In this document: piece by piece, positions 46,800 through 58,357 of the stretch
Position numbering within the stretch: position 1 is the first letter of the stretch
Layout of the letters: each line of letters opens with the position of its first letter
Assembly: GCA_015680685.1 (NCBI GenBank)
Contig: MNCI01006555.1
Span: 812,215-876,214 of the forward strand
DNA from: Gnetum montanum
Taxonomy: Eukaryota; Streptophyta; Gnetopsida; Gnetales; Gnetaceae
Length of the DNA stretch: 64,000 nucleotides
Direction: 5' to 3'
Translations under genes and position numbers: made by a program
Notes under the pieces: model-generated
Seen by the model: the letters and a program-made list of their open reading frames with translations, nothing else
Told to the model about the DNA's origin: nothing
The model's database searches: none

Positions 46800-49700
46800 G
46801 TCGCTACGCTATGAGTCCTTGCCTGCTCCACCATCCCCTATTTCACTGGGTCCTGCATCTTCGTTCAGATCCTTAACAAAGAAAATAAAATAATGAATTA
46901 AAGCTATAACAAAGGCTTTTGTAAAATAAACTATGACACAACAAAAAGTGACTAACCCGAGAAGGCCCCACATCCATTTCAGGTGGTATCCAATCCATGC
47001 CGACCGCAAGACGTCGCAAGATCTCCTCCTTAGTGACGTTGGCTCAATTCCTATACCCTAGATCAACGCTTGCTGCAACTTTCCATTTTTCCATAGCTTT
47101 CCATCTTGGTGGTCCTAGGGAAAAGGTGGTGGTGGTGGTCTCCCCGACAGAAAGGGTCATTTCCCTTTTGGGAGATTCACTGACGATCACTTGTTGCATG
47201 AACTTTTCATTAGCACTAGAAGTGCCAATGACATCAAAGAATAGCCTAAGGGTATGCGACTCAACAACAACATCTTGGTATTGCTTATGATAGGTGGCAC
47301 ATTCAGTTCTATATATATGTTTATGGTTCTATTGTGCCTGTCGCCATTTGTAAAATTTCCTGTTCTAATCCTTCCAGTCTTGGTTCTTCTAGGCTAGAAG
47401 GTCCATTTGCATGCACTATTCGATGATCTGGCGTGTGGCTTCATTTTTGTTTGGCATGACCATCCAATATCTTACATAGTTGATGATGGCCATACGCCAA
47501 CTACCATTGTGAGTGTCCCAGGTAATAGAAACTTATTTCTGGAATGGAGATCCTTCACCTCAGCAATTAGGTTGGTCTTCTCTCTCTCGAGCTTTTGTAC
47601 TCTCTTTCATAGGTCCTCGTTCACGTGCCTACACTCCCATAAGGAGCATGCTGAGTACAATGCACATTTACTCATTTCATCGTAAATGTGACGAGGTACC
47701 TCAGTTACCTCTAGCAGAATTTCAAGGATAGCATCCACCTCAACAACTTGCTAAGGGTCCCACTTAAGATGAGAAGTTGTCATGCAGAAGAGAGCATTAG
47801 TCATAGTGTCGCAGCAAAGAAATGCAACAATGTAGAAAGCCTAACGTAGCAACTTTAACATACCAATCTCTAGATCAATCTACCTTAGACGATCGATCAT
47901 GTCATCGACCACCCCTTCCATAAAAGTAAACTTGTCGGGGGTCTTGGTCTAGGGTTGAAGGTGGATCGAAGAAGAAGGGCCAAGGGTATCAACATTGGTG
48001 TCTTCTGCACAACAAAACATGTTAGCCATGGTGGAGAGGACAATAACAAAGCTGGTGAACAACATAAATGACAATGTAAAGCTCCTACCTAGCAAAGCCT
48101 TAGGGGTGATAGCGGGGTGGGGGGGGGGTCCCCCATCGACACACTATCAAACAAGTGGTCAAACTCACTAGCATCAAACTGAAGCCCCTCTCTTTCCAAC
48201 TGACCAAATAGTGTGGCGATGTCCTCAACACTCATCTGCCCCTTGGGTACTGAATCACATTTAGCAAAAAGGTGATCAGCAGGGCCCTCTCCCTCTATGG
48301 TAGGGGCCTCTTTCTTTGTGGTTAAGGCCTGTTCCTCCTCTTCAACAAGTCCCCCTATTCTAGGGGCTAGGGTCTCTTCCTCTTCTTCTTCTTCCTCTGC
48401 TGACAAAATGTAATTATAGTAAGCAGGGTGCTCCAAATTGAAATAGGTGCTACATTGTGTGATGCTACATAGCGTAGCATAGCGTAGAAAATGCTACGCT
48501 AATAAAATAGTCAAGCATACTTACCAACTGGGGGCTGCACTGTACAAACTTTGATTCATAGCTTTTTCTCCTTCCCTTCATTCGTATGGGGAGGCTCTTC
48601 TGCAGGGCAAGACTTCTTACGCTGCAACCTAGTTTTTATAGTTTCTGCAATGAGGTGTTCTTCCTGTAACACATTGCCTGTGTTGATGGGAGGCACCTCT
48701 CCTAGGCTGTCCCGAACATGAAAGGGGCATGCCACCTGATCCCTCATTGTTATTGAGAGTAATTTCCCGATAGCTTCCGGGGGGTCTTTGGATCAGGTGG
48801 TATGGAAGACCTAGCAGATCCATGACTTAGATATTTGGTTATGGTCCTACTATACCTAGACGCCATTTTCATAGACCACCAAGAATTCCAAAAAGCACCA
48901 TAGGCAAGCTACGAAAAAAGGCGTAGTGCACGTTGAAATGGGACTCAAGCTTCTCATGAAGCTTGACCATCTCAGCACACAAGCCTTCTGAAAGGTACCT
49001 AGTCCAATTTTAATGGGTCCCTTCCTTCATGACCTCCCTCATTATCCAAGCCTACTACACTCCAAGGATTTTCCCTTGAGAGAGTAGCTTGGGGAAGGCA
49101 TAGGCATGGAAGACAGGGTAAATCCCCTTTCGGTGCTTGCTTGTCCCTAGCCATTCCTTGATGTCCCCATGATGGTTCACATCTTTCCTAGATTTTTCTA
49201 TTACAGGGAGACCATCATAAGGGACACTTAAAAGATCCGCAAATAGTTTCTTGTTAATTTTGAACACCACCCGCACATTGTGAACACGTGTGAGAAAGCA
49301 ATCAGCCTTCTCGGAGAAGGAATTGAGTAGGGAAAGCATTTTTGTAGCTAGGACACTTGGAATTATAGCTAGAAAAAAATCCATGAGCCTAGCCTCTTGA
49401 ATTTTGTGAACAAGGATGGTTGGGGCTCCATTGCAGAGCCAATGTTGAGTCTCCTCCACCTCCCCATACTTGAAAAAGAGGTTGGTATCATCATGCCTAG
49501 AGGTGATCACTATGACCTCTTGGGGCTCTCTTGCCACTGTAATAATTAGCAAAAACACAAAAAAAAGAAGGCACATAATCATTTGAGCACATAATAACAA
49601 ATGCATGGCCTAACACATTAGGTTTAAACAGCGTAGGAAATGGTGGAAGTTTCAGCAGCACATCTTCAATGGTAAGTGATTGGTGGGATGCCCATTTGTT

Positions 49701-50440
49701 GTCCAACCAGCCAACTTCCTTACATTTCCCATAGAACTTGAAATACCTGGTTGGATAGGTTTTAAAATCAAACCCAAATTGTCCTATAACGTCGACAAGC
49801 ATGTTCCCGATAGAGGAGAACTCTTGTAGGGTTGTTTAGGAAAATGCCAAGGCGTCCATGTCACCGTGAAGACCGTTCTCGTAAATATAAAACCTACCAA
49901 TATACGAGAATACGAGAAAAATGTTTGTCTAGCGTAACGCATTAAAATACCTTCACAGGACTCACCCGCTAGCATAGTAAACGGTTCTAGGTGGGTTCTG
50001 AAAACAGGTGCCCATGTGACGGGTGACATACAGCATGTTGTACAAGTGCTAGCATTTGTATTCCAGCATATCCCAGATCCAACTCAAGTGCTTCAATCCC
50101 CTTGGGTGTTGGTTTGAGCCTCCTACCCCTTCGCCCCTGATCGATCCACCAGCCAAAAACTTCAAAATGCCCCAATTTGCCCTAGGCAACAACGTTTCTG
50201 TAATTATAGCCACTATCTCAGTTGATAAGTGTGACCACACGATCACACTAAAATGGCAAAGGAGGAACTCTAGGAAGTCCCGTGCACCTTCCCAAAACCA
50301 GACCACCTGTTTCCCTACCTGTGCATGAGGTGGGGGGGCATTGGCCTTAGGTTCCTTGAGGCAGCATAGGACTCCCACCACCTCAAGGATAATCAAAATA
50401 GGTTTCAACATGACCTTGCATGACAAAGTATCAAATGTTA
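46800..50440 (-). pseudogene. Long antisense ORF inside element D (unknown protein, decayed)
   Basis: On the minus strand several long consecutive frames run from 50440 leftward: 50426-50049, 49802-49497, 49606-49055 (183 residues, with FKINKKLFADLLSVPYDGLPV), 48747-48556, 48436-48089 (very acidic, with a run of eight Glu) and, further left, a coiled-coil-like part (KLEREKTNLIAEVKDLHS, about 47600-47560). The series of overlapping frames suggests one former protein of roughly 900-1100 residues, perhaps with introns. No family is recognised. Antisense ORFs are known from some Tat-lineage elements (Grande/Retand type), usually after integrase; here it follows the protease. Confidence 0.55.
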
Positions 50441-50444
50441 AGTT

Positions 50445-51852
50445 ATTAATGCATGGCTTAGGTAGTAGACTGGGATTTCAGACCCGTTGTTTCTTTTTTG
50501 ACAAAGCAACGTAGCAATAGATGTGTTTGAAGTGGCAAGGTAGATATAGAAAGGCTTATCCCTTTTTGGTGGGTAAACAGTTGGGAGATGCAAAAGCTAT
50601 TTCTTTAGGTTATCAACGGCTTGTTAACATTGATCTATCCACTCGAAATTAACCCCCCTTTTAAGTAGGTGTTGCATGGGGTGTAGCTTGTTTATCAACC
50701 TCAAGATAAACCTTCTGATAAACTATACTCTGCCCAGTGCTAAGTTGACGATGGCCCTCACTTTATCGAGGTCCACTCGTATTCCTGTTTCCTATACTAC
50801 GAAACCTAGCATGCATCCAGTTTTAACTTCAAAAACACATTTCTTAGGGTTGAGGTGCAGGTCATGCCTCTGACAATGTTGGAGGACTATATTGAGATCA
50901 CTGGGATGATCAATAGCTTCCTTACACTTGACTGCTATGTCATCCATGTAATTGTTCAATCACTCCAAAAGGTAGTGGCTAAAAATATATGTCATCACTC
51001 GTTGATAAGTTGCTTCAACGTTCTTGAGTTCAAAAGGCATCATTGTATAACCAAAGGTTTCCCCAAGGGGTCATGAAAGTGGTTGACAACTGATGCTATG
51101 GGTTTATACGGATCTAGTTATAGCCTAAAAACCCATCCATGAAGGACAGTAAGGCATGGCTATCTGTAGTGTCTATAAGTTGACCGATACTTGGCAATGG
51201 GAAATCATCTTTGATTGCTGCTTTGTTCAAGTCTCAAAAGTCTATAAAAATTTGTATACCTCCTATTTTCTTAAAAAATACAACGATGTTCGATACCCAT
51301 TCCAAGTAATCAACCGCCTGGATGAAACCAGTATGATAAAGCTTGGTGATCTCATCGTGTACAGCTAGTACAATCTTGGATTTGATTTTATGAGCTTTTT
51401 GCTTGACTACCTTGACATACGGGTCTAAAATGATGTTGTGTTGTATGAGCCGCGGGTCCAGGCCCGACATGTCATCGTATGACCATGCAAACACTTTAAC
51501 ATTGTCATGGAGAACTTTGGAAATGTTTTGGTGTACCTGTGGATGTAACAAAGAGCTAACTTTCAGGGTTTTTGTTTCACCTCTGATGGTAGTTACAGGG
51601 ATTTCGGTGAGAGGGTTCCTCAGTTACATCCCAAGCCTCTAAGTCTAAGGCTTGGACTAGATGTTCAAGGTAGTCTAGGGATGTTTCCAAGGATGCTACG
51701 GTGTTGTGAGGGGATAACTCAAAGTCTATCAATTTTTGATTCAAGCATTTTGTGAACTTACCATAGGGACCTGTTAAGGTCAAAGGCGAACAAAGATCAC
51801 CATGCATAGCCATTTTTCTGAGTGGACCTGTTACAACAAGCAAATAAACCAA
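50445..51852 (-). pseudogene. Inverted reverse transcriptase and N-terminal RNase H of element D
   Basis: Minus-strand RT reading from 51852: KVLHDNVKVFAWSYDDMSGL and IVLAVHDEITKLYHTGFIQ (51551-51234), ATYQRVMTYIFSHYLLE then the catalytic YMDD (50939-50950), LNPKKCVFEVK, GIRVDLDKVRAIV, LLKRGVNFEW, and the RNase H start KPFYIYLATSNTSIATLL and IPVYYLSHALIT ending near 50445. The next family residues (EKVCLALVF) are found on the plus strand at 52553, so the enzyme is split across an orientation change. Two or three stops. Confidence 0.85.
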
Positions 51853-51916
51853 GTCAAGTGATACCTATTTGAAGCAACAACATGTAATGTAAATCAATGA
51901 TGCAACATAAGATAAT

Positions 51917-52325
51917 TGCTAGTTTAAGGTCTTAGTGAATTGCAATGGTGTAATAGTTTGGTCTAAAACATGAAACAAATGTTAAGATTGCTAGTTTAAG
52001 GTCATGGCAGACCGTCACTGGGCTACATTATAGAGAGAGTGCTAAAATTACTAGTTTAAGGTCATGGTGAACCATGATAATGTAAAGTTTGGTCTAAAGA
52101 TATAAAATGAATGCTGAAATTGCCAGTTTAAGGTCATGGTGGATCATTAACGGGTCTAAAATATGAAATGAATGTTAAGATTACTAGTTTAAGGTCATGG
52201 CAGACCATCATATGGAGTTCACTATAGGTTAAAATTGCTAATTTAAGGCTTTTTCGGATCATTACTGGGCTATATTGTAGGTTGACGTTTCTAGTTTAAG
52301 GTCTTTACGGATCGTTACTTTAAAA
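51917..52325 (-). repeat. Array 2: tandem repeat with core CCTTAAACTAGC (minus strand)
   Basis: Seven copies of GCTAGTTTAAGG on the plus strand (starts about 51917, 51988, 52047, 52120, 52181, 52234, 52287), spaced 53-73 bp, each followed by a GGTCATGGCAGACC-like segment. Read on the minus strand the core equals that of arrays 1 and 3. Confidence 0.85.
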
Positions 52326-52369
52326 TTTGCAAATGTGGAGCTAAAATTTTTGGTGGGTCCACTTACTAC

Positions 52370-52552
52370 ACTGCGGATGAGTGCTACGCTATAGTGGGAC
52401 TGTGCTACAATAGTGTTATGCTACAGTAGTGTCCCGCATTACTCGGAGTGTGAAAATGACAACTGTTTTACCACGTTGGCTATAAATAGGGGATTAACCC
52501 CTGGTAAACTTGTCATTTTCCTTGTTAGAGTCCATGCTCATAGCATAGGAAA
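52370..52552 (+). promoter_or_regulatory. LTR-like promoter fragment next to split RNase H
   Basis: Contains GCTACGCTATAG and related short palindromic units, then a TATA box TATAAATA at 52481-52488 and a downstream AGAG-rich segment, the layout of a plant LTR promoter. It abuts the RNase H coding sequence at about 52553. It does not clearly align to the LTRs of D or F. Confidence 0.4.
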
Positions 52553-53440
52553 GTTAGCTAGAGAGAAAGTGTGTCTTGCCCTAGTATTTGTGTTAACAAA
52601 GTGAAGACATTACCTATTTTGTAGCAAGGTCAACATCATATGCAAGAGTAACATACTTCGGGCTATCACAACAAACTTGTACAAGAGTAGTAGGATAGCC
52701 CAATGGAAAGCTATAACGGTGGAATTCGATTTACATTATGTAGCCCAATCATCAACAAAGGGTCAAGCAATAGCCACATAGCTTACAACTTCACCCGATG
52801 ATGATCAAGAAATAATAGAACCTGAATTCCAAGATGAACACATCAATAGCCTAAACTCTGTGCTATTAGATTTTGAAGAAAGTTTAGATTTTAGTGGTGC
52901 TTCAACCACATGAGGTGGAAGCGCCACCACAGTTATTACATTTCCCTCCAGGGAAATTCAACCCTTTGCATATCGCTTAATGTTCCTTTGTATGAACAAC
53001 GTATCAGAGTATGAAGGACTCCTTAGGGGCCTCTTAGCAGCCCAAGAGCTAAAGATTCAACATTTGGCAATCCGGGGCGACTCGCAACTAGTTGTTTACC
53101 AGATCACTGAAGTCTATGCTTGCAAGGCTTCACATTTACACCCTTACTATGATCTAGCTAAGAGGTTACTGAAATAGTTTACAATGTTAGATGTTCAACA
53201 TGTGCCTCATAATGAGAACACCGTAGCCGATGCACTAGCCACGTTAGCATTGAATGTGCCACCGCACTTGTTTGCAACTTTTCCTACTTCAATAATAGAA
53301 TGCACATATCCTATTACTCAAGTGGCGCATATCACATCTATAAGTGCAATAGATATCCAAGAATGGTATGCCAACATTAAAGCTTACCTTGAACATGGCG
53401 AACCCCCACATGGCTTGACATCCCTTCAAAAGGATGCAAT
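52553..53440 (+). pseudogene. RNase H C-terminal part and second (Tat-type) RNase H of element D
   Basis: The first RNase H resumes with EKVCLALVFVLTK, RHYLFCSKVNII and WKAITVEFDLHYVAQ through KGQAIAT (52553-52780). An acidic linker follows (SPDDDQEI, EPEFQDEH). Then the second RNase H reads GASTT*GGSATTVITFP, MNNVSEYEGLLRGLLAAQEL and IRGDSQLVVYQITEVY (52890-53130), ending with NENTVADALATLAL (53215-53255). A second RNase H of this kind is characteristic of the Tat branch. Stops at about 52594, 52777 and 52911. Confidence 0.85.
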
Positions 53441-54605
53441 CTAAAAGTGATCTCGGCAAGTATGTCCTCATAGGAGATAACACCTTATGTGAACACTTCT
53501 TTGATGGGATATTGCTAACTTGCATTGGTGGGGAAGAAGCACAAAAAATTGGTAACGAAGTCCATGAGGGACTATGTGGAGGACACATAGCCCCTAGGGC
53601 TATGGTAGCAAAAATTAGATGCCTTGGGTACTACTGGCCTTGCATCAAACGAGATTGCCTTGCCAAAGTTAGGATGTGTGATGTATGTCAACACCATGCA
53701 AATCTCATACATGTATTGTCCACTGAGTTACATCCTACATAGATTACGTGGCCATTCCAATGATGGGGACTAGACATTATAGGGCCCATCACACCTTAGT
53801 CATCCACAGGACATAGCTTCATAATCATTGCAACCGAATACTTTACGAAGTGGGTGGAGGCTATTCCCCTAAGAAAGACTACATCTCAAAAGGTTTGCCA
53901 CTTTATCTTGGATAACATAGTAACAAGGTTTGGTCTTCCCATGACTATTATGATAGACAATGGGCCAAAATTTAGTAGAATGGAAACGAAAACCTTTTGC
54001 GATAACCTTGGCATTAAGCAATCCTTTTCAACATCATACTAGCCATAGGCAAACAGTCAAGCAGAGGCAACAAAAAAATCCATCATCAGCTTGCTTAAAA
54101 ATATGCTTAGCAGCAGTAAGAGGCAATTGCATGAGCAAATCCTCTATGTGTTATGGGCTTGCTGTACGATGTGCAGAACGACTACAGGTAAGACTCCTTA
54201 TAGTCTCATTTATGGATCTGAAGCAGTGTTACCTCTTGAATTGTAGGTTTCATCACTCTGGATGATCCTCTCAAATGTACTAGATAAGGCTCAGAACAAT
54301 GAGGCAAGGGTCATTGATCTTGACTCCGTAGAGGAGGAGCATGCCCAAACACTTGATCGCATTGAATGGTATCAGGACAAGCAATGACAAAAGCACCAAT
54401 GTAATTTACATCAATGACTAATCAAGAAGGGGGACCTAGTCCTCAAGGCTGTTCATGAACATGTAAACAAATTTTTAGCCAATTGGGAAGGTCCTTTCAT
54501 GGTCATGAAAGCCTATGAGTACGAGGCCTTCAAACTGATTGATATGGATGGCAACGAATTTACAAATCCTGTCAACCATTTTTATCTCAAGCCATATTAC
54601 ATCTA
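53434..54605 (+). pseudogene. Integrase remnant of element D
   Basis: Zinc-binding region: EVHEGLCGGHIAPRAM then GYYWPCIKRDC and MCDVCQHHANL (H-x-H…C-x2-C; 53555-53705). Catalytic core: LDIIGPITP, GHSFIIIATEYFTKWVEAIPL (first Asp of DDE in LDII) and RFGLPMTIMIDNGPKFS (second Asp) at 53765-53990. After a shift near 54035 the rest continues in another frame (about 54040-54260). C-terminus with NWEGPFMVMKAYEYEAFKLID and NHFYLKPYYI ending at 54605. Frameshifted and stop-containing. Confidence 0.85.
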
Positions 54606-54648
54606 ACGCAAAGGATTACTTCAGGTATAGAGCAAGGTAAGACAATCA

Positions 54649-55050
54649 TCTGTTATGATGTAAAACTAGCAAAGATAGTCCGCTATGACTATAAATTGGC
54701 AACAACAGTCCACTATGACTATAAACTAGCCTAGCTCATCCTCTATGATGTTAAACTAGCACAGTACGTCCTTGGGCTACGATGTAAAACTGGCATCCAC
54801 AGCATAATCTGCTATGACTATAAACTAGCCCAGCTCATCTGCTATGATGTGAAACTAGCACAGTACGTCCTTGGGCTACGACGTAAAACTGGCAACCAAA
54901 GCATAGTCCGCTACAACTTTAAATTGGCCCATCCACCATCTAGTATTACGTTAAGCTAGCACACTGGTCTACTGGGACCTTAAACTAACACATCATGGTC
55001 TTCTAGGACCTTAAACTAGCACATCTGATGGTCTACCAAGACCTTAAAAT
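54649..55050 (+). repeat. Array 3: tandem repeat with core TAAACTAGC
   Basis: About eleven units of 33-40 bp such as CGCTATGACTATAAACTAGC and CCTTAAACTAGCACA. A higher-order duplication of about 100 bp is visible (54720-54818 and 54819-54918, sharing CAGTACGTCCTTGGGCTACG). It lies directly after the integrase stop, in the element's 3' untranslated region. Confidence 0.9.
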
Positions 55051-56472
55051 GGGTTCGTAGTGCAACACTGTCCAGCCCACATCCACGAGCCTACAAACAA
55101 GAGAGCATGCACAGTGTCAACTTTCTAGAAAACATAGGGTGAGACATTGCAGTTCTAGAATGTAGTTCATGATGATAAGAAAAAACTCTCTAGAACACAT
55201 GCAGCGTCACTGCCCTTGGCTTCTTGTTGACCTTCCAGAGATGTCATTTGGCATCTTTCTGATCTTTTGGAGCTACTGCTACCATCGCCACTCATCCTAG
55301 TAGTAGCTCCTACCACCAGCACTTGATGTTGGAGGTCCAACACTATTGTGGGCCAGACACAAGATTGCCATCCTCTAGCCCTTGCCATCATCCAAGCCAC
55401 AAGGACATCCAGTTGTTAGGCTTCTTACCTTATAGCTGGACTGCATGATGTTTGCCTTGGATGAGGAATCCTGAGCACTTACATTGCCACCACTCCTAGC
55501 CTCTTCAGTGCCAACTTTTCTAGCTTGCCATTGCTAAAACCGCTGCTAGCCTTCTTGCTTTGGACATCGCACACCTCAGCAACAATACTCACTACTCCAG
55601 CAGTGTCTAAAGCAAGCGGGACATTACTTTCACTTCACTTCATGATCATTTTCTTTGGTTTTCTCTCTGTTGTGTTTGTAGGATACAAGCCAAGATGGCA
55701 TCGTTGAAAGATGCGTTTCACCATGAGAGCAAGACACTACATTGTTCCAAAGTATCCACTTCAATTAGTTTTGCTGCTTGAGAGTACATGCCCTACTCCA
55801 TTTTTTTTCTTTAGCTAGTTTAGCCCCCATTCCTTATATATACTTTCCAATTTTCCATATCCTCTTTACAAACTTTCCCAATGTACAAAGTCCTTCCACA
55901 TACCCAACCATCAAGTCCATGATGGGCATAATGCAACTTGCCCCATGGGAAGCATCTATAGGTAGGTTAAAGCCCCATGAAGATGTAACACAACTCATCT
56001 TGGGGAGGAAACACCTATCCTGTAACAATAGGTTGTTTGCAAATAAGCGTGGGTGCATAGCAAAGGGAAAGTGCAAACATGCAAAAAGAGCAAAAAAGCT
56101 AAAAAAAAGTGCCTAAAAAATGGCACAACAACTACTTTACACTCACTTTGGCCATAAAACGACCATCTCTAAGCACTTTGATGAGAGGTCAAAGGCCAAA
56201 AAAGAAAAACATCCATGCACGTTAACTCCCTCATAAGCACTCCAACAAGGTATCACGCTATGATAACAATTTTTCAAAGCATTGCAACTTACATTCCTCT
56301 CTTCCCATGAACCTATTTCCTCAACTCCATCCCTTACCCATCACTCTCCTAATACTTTCAAATGTAGTGAAGTGTGATCTAAGTGGACACTGAAGATTAG
56401 TGTTGTTGCTTGATTCTTCATGGTGTTTCATATTCTTTATCGATGTCTCTCGGGTAGATCCTCCAGACATCA
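55051..56472 (+). other. 3' untranslated region of element D
   Basis: No convincing gene. Small frames at 55525-55707 and 55778-56116 (plus) and 55167-55400 and 55834-56076 (minus) lack recognisable features. The region ends in the PPT and 3' LTR. Confidence 0.5.
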
Positions 56473-56483
56473 ACAAAGAGGGG
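56473..56483 (+). other. Polypurine tract of element D
   Basis: ACAAAGAGGGG, four bases (CCAT) before the 3' LTR start at 56488. Confidence 0.75.
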
Positions 56484-56487
56484 CCAT

Positions 56488-58357
56488 TGAAACACCATGA
56501 ATTTTTTGGGACTCATGATTTAGTAGTCCTGAAATGTGGACAAGGGTTCTTGCAAGTTTGGTGTCATGCTAGACTGTGCAGACAACACCCTCCGTAGCAC
56601 AGTTAGCATGGCATCCAACCATAAGGCCAGTTTGCATGAAAGAGGTACTAGGGGTAAACCATACAATTAAGCAAGTTTTCTATCTCTAGGGCTGACAAGC
56701 TTGTTGAACTCTCTAGCCTGCCTAGCTTGGTACTTGAACTAGCTGATGGTCTACCTAGAGACCATGTTAGGATCTACCAAAAGTGTTTAGGATGAGCTAA
56801 ATAGTTCAGCAAGTTTTCTAATTGAAGGAACCTGCTATGTTACGCTACGTTGCACAGTGTAGTAGGCCTCGAGAGGACTAAACAGGTACCAAAGGTGCAC
56901 ATTGATGATGACTCTACCCTCTAGAGAATCTACCCCACTTCATCCTTGATGCACGAGCAACGTGACACAGCAAAAAGGTGGTAAATTTCATCAGAAATCC
57001 TCTTCACTCAAGTGCTACGCTGTGTTACGCTATGCAGCATAGCATAGCATAGCAGGGGTGCACTCTAATAATACTCCTACTCAAATGGCTCTAGGGAAGT
57101 AGAGATATTTGCCCATGCTTCAACCATTGAATAGGTTTTGCTTTGCTAACACGCTAGGACATGACTGACATCCCGTGACAAAGCATTTGCAAAATTGAGT
57201 CAAAATCAAAGCCAAGCTAGTTGCTACCCTATGCTACGCTTCGACCTCTAAGACTGTCTGTCCCACTTAGCCCTCAGGCCCCAAGCAAGGTTTCTAGACA
57301 AAGCATTGTAGATCAGATAAGGATGCATGTCATATTGGTTGCTACGCTATGCTACATTGCATAGCGGAGAAAGGATGCAAAAAACACCAAAAATGTCCCA
57401 AGGATGAACTCAGTAGATCTCAAGACTTTTCAGCATGAAAGATAGGGTTGCAGTTGCTTACCCAGCCAGGCCTCAGATAGGTGTTTTTAGCTATTAGGAA
57501 AGATTTCTCTCAAGGCTGGTGGCTATGCCATGCTATGCTAGGCAGCATAGCACATCTTAGCATGCAAGTGTTTACACCACGCAAATACGCTGGGTAGTGT
57601 AAACGACGTAACACTCACATGAAAGCCTCAAGACATCCTCAGTTAGCTTCAGAACTTGTTGGCAGCACTTACTCTCATCCCGATGTAGAGGATAAAATTA
57701 GCAAGTTTGCATTGATTAGCACCCCCCACTATCCCCCAAAGTTGTTCCTACACTTGACCCTGCTCGCAAGAGCAAGGAAGATGTAGTCCTGGAGCATAGG
57801 CTCCACTTTGTATTCATTGTTGGTACATTTCCTTGTAACAAACATGGTAGTTTATTGGATTCTGGCACGTGCAATTTCAGCGGTATGGTCATAGCATAGT
57901 AGTTTTTAGCATTACACAGCAGCATGGCATAGCCATGTCTGCACTTTGTGGGACCCAGGACACGTGGCATCCAAACTGCATTTCTCTCCCACATCTAACT
58001 CTATCAATACCTTGGTGAGCAATGTTCAAGTGTTGGGGGCTTTTGAGAGAATTCTAGCAGGGTTGGATTTTGGCATTGTTGGCTTTTGACAATTACTTCT
58101 CTGGCACTTGGCTTTTTGGTTGAGATCTTGGCATTTTGGCTCTCTGGTAATTAGCTTTGGCAAGGAGACTAGCAAGTAGAGGGTTCCTATTAGCAAGCTA
58201 TTGATAGCAGTTTGAGGAGCTGTGATCATATTGCTTTGTTGCAAGTTGTGCTTGTTCCCACTGCCATCNTCATATTGCTTTGTTGCAAGTTGTGCTTGTT
58301 CCCACTGCCATCTGTTGTACACCTCCTTCACTCCAAGAAATATTAGATCATTGATCT
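56488..58357 (+). repeat. 3' LTR of element D, left part
   Basis: Aligns with 39779-41730 of the 5' LTR, beginning TGAAACACCATGAATTTTTTG. The TATA box position reads TATCAATA (58002-58009), i.e. mutated. Palindromes recur at about 56835, 57018, 57338 and 57520. It carries a single-N gap with duplicated flanks at 58269 and is cut by element F after GATCT (58353-58357). Confidence 0.85.
58226..58312 (+). other. Single-N gap with 43-bp duplicated flanks (assembly join)
   Basis: The 43 bases at 58226-58268 recur exactly at 58270-58312 with one N between. The 5' LTR has the segment once (about 41642-41690), so the duplication is most likely an unmerged contig overlap, not biology. Confidence 0.8.

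Noticed and set aside
55525-56116. Frames of 60 and 112 residues in the 3' UTR of element D as env-like proteins
   Set aside because: Short, low similarity to anything recognisable, with an equally long antisense frame; no support beyond being open.
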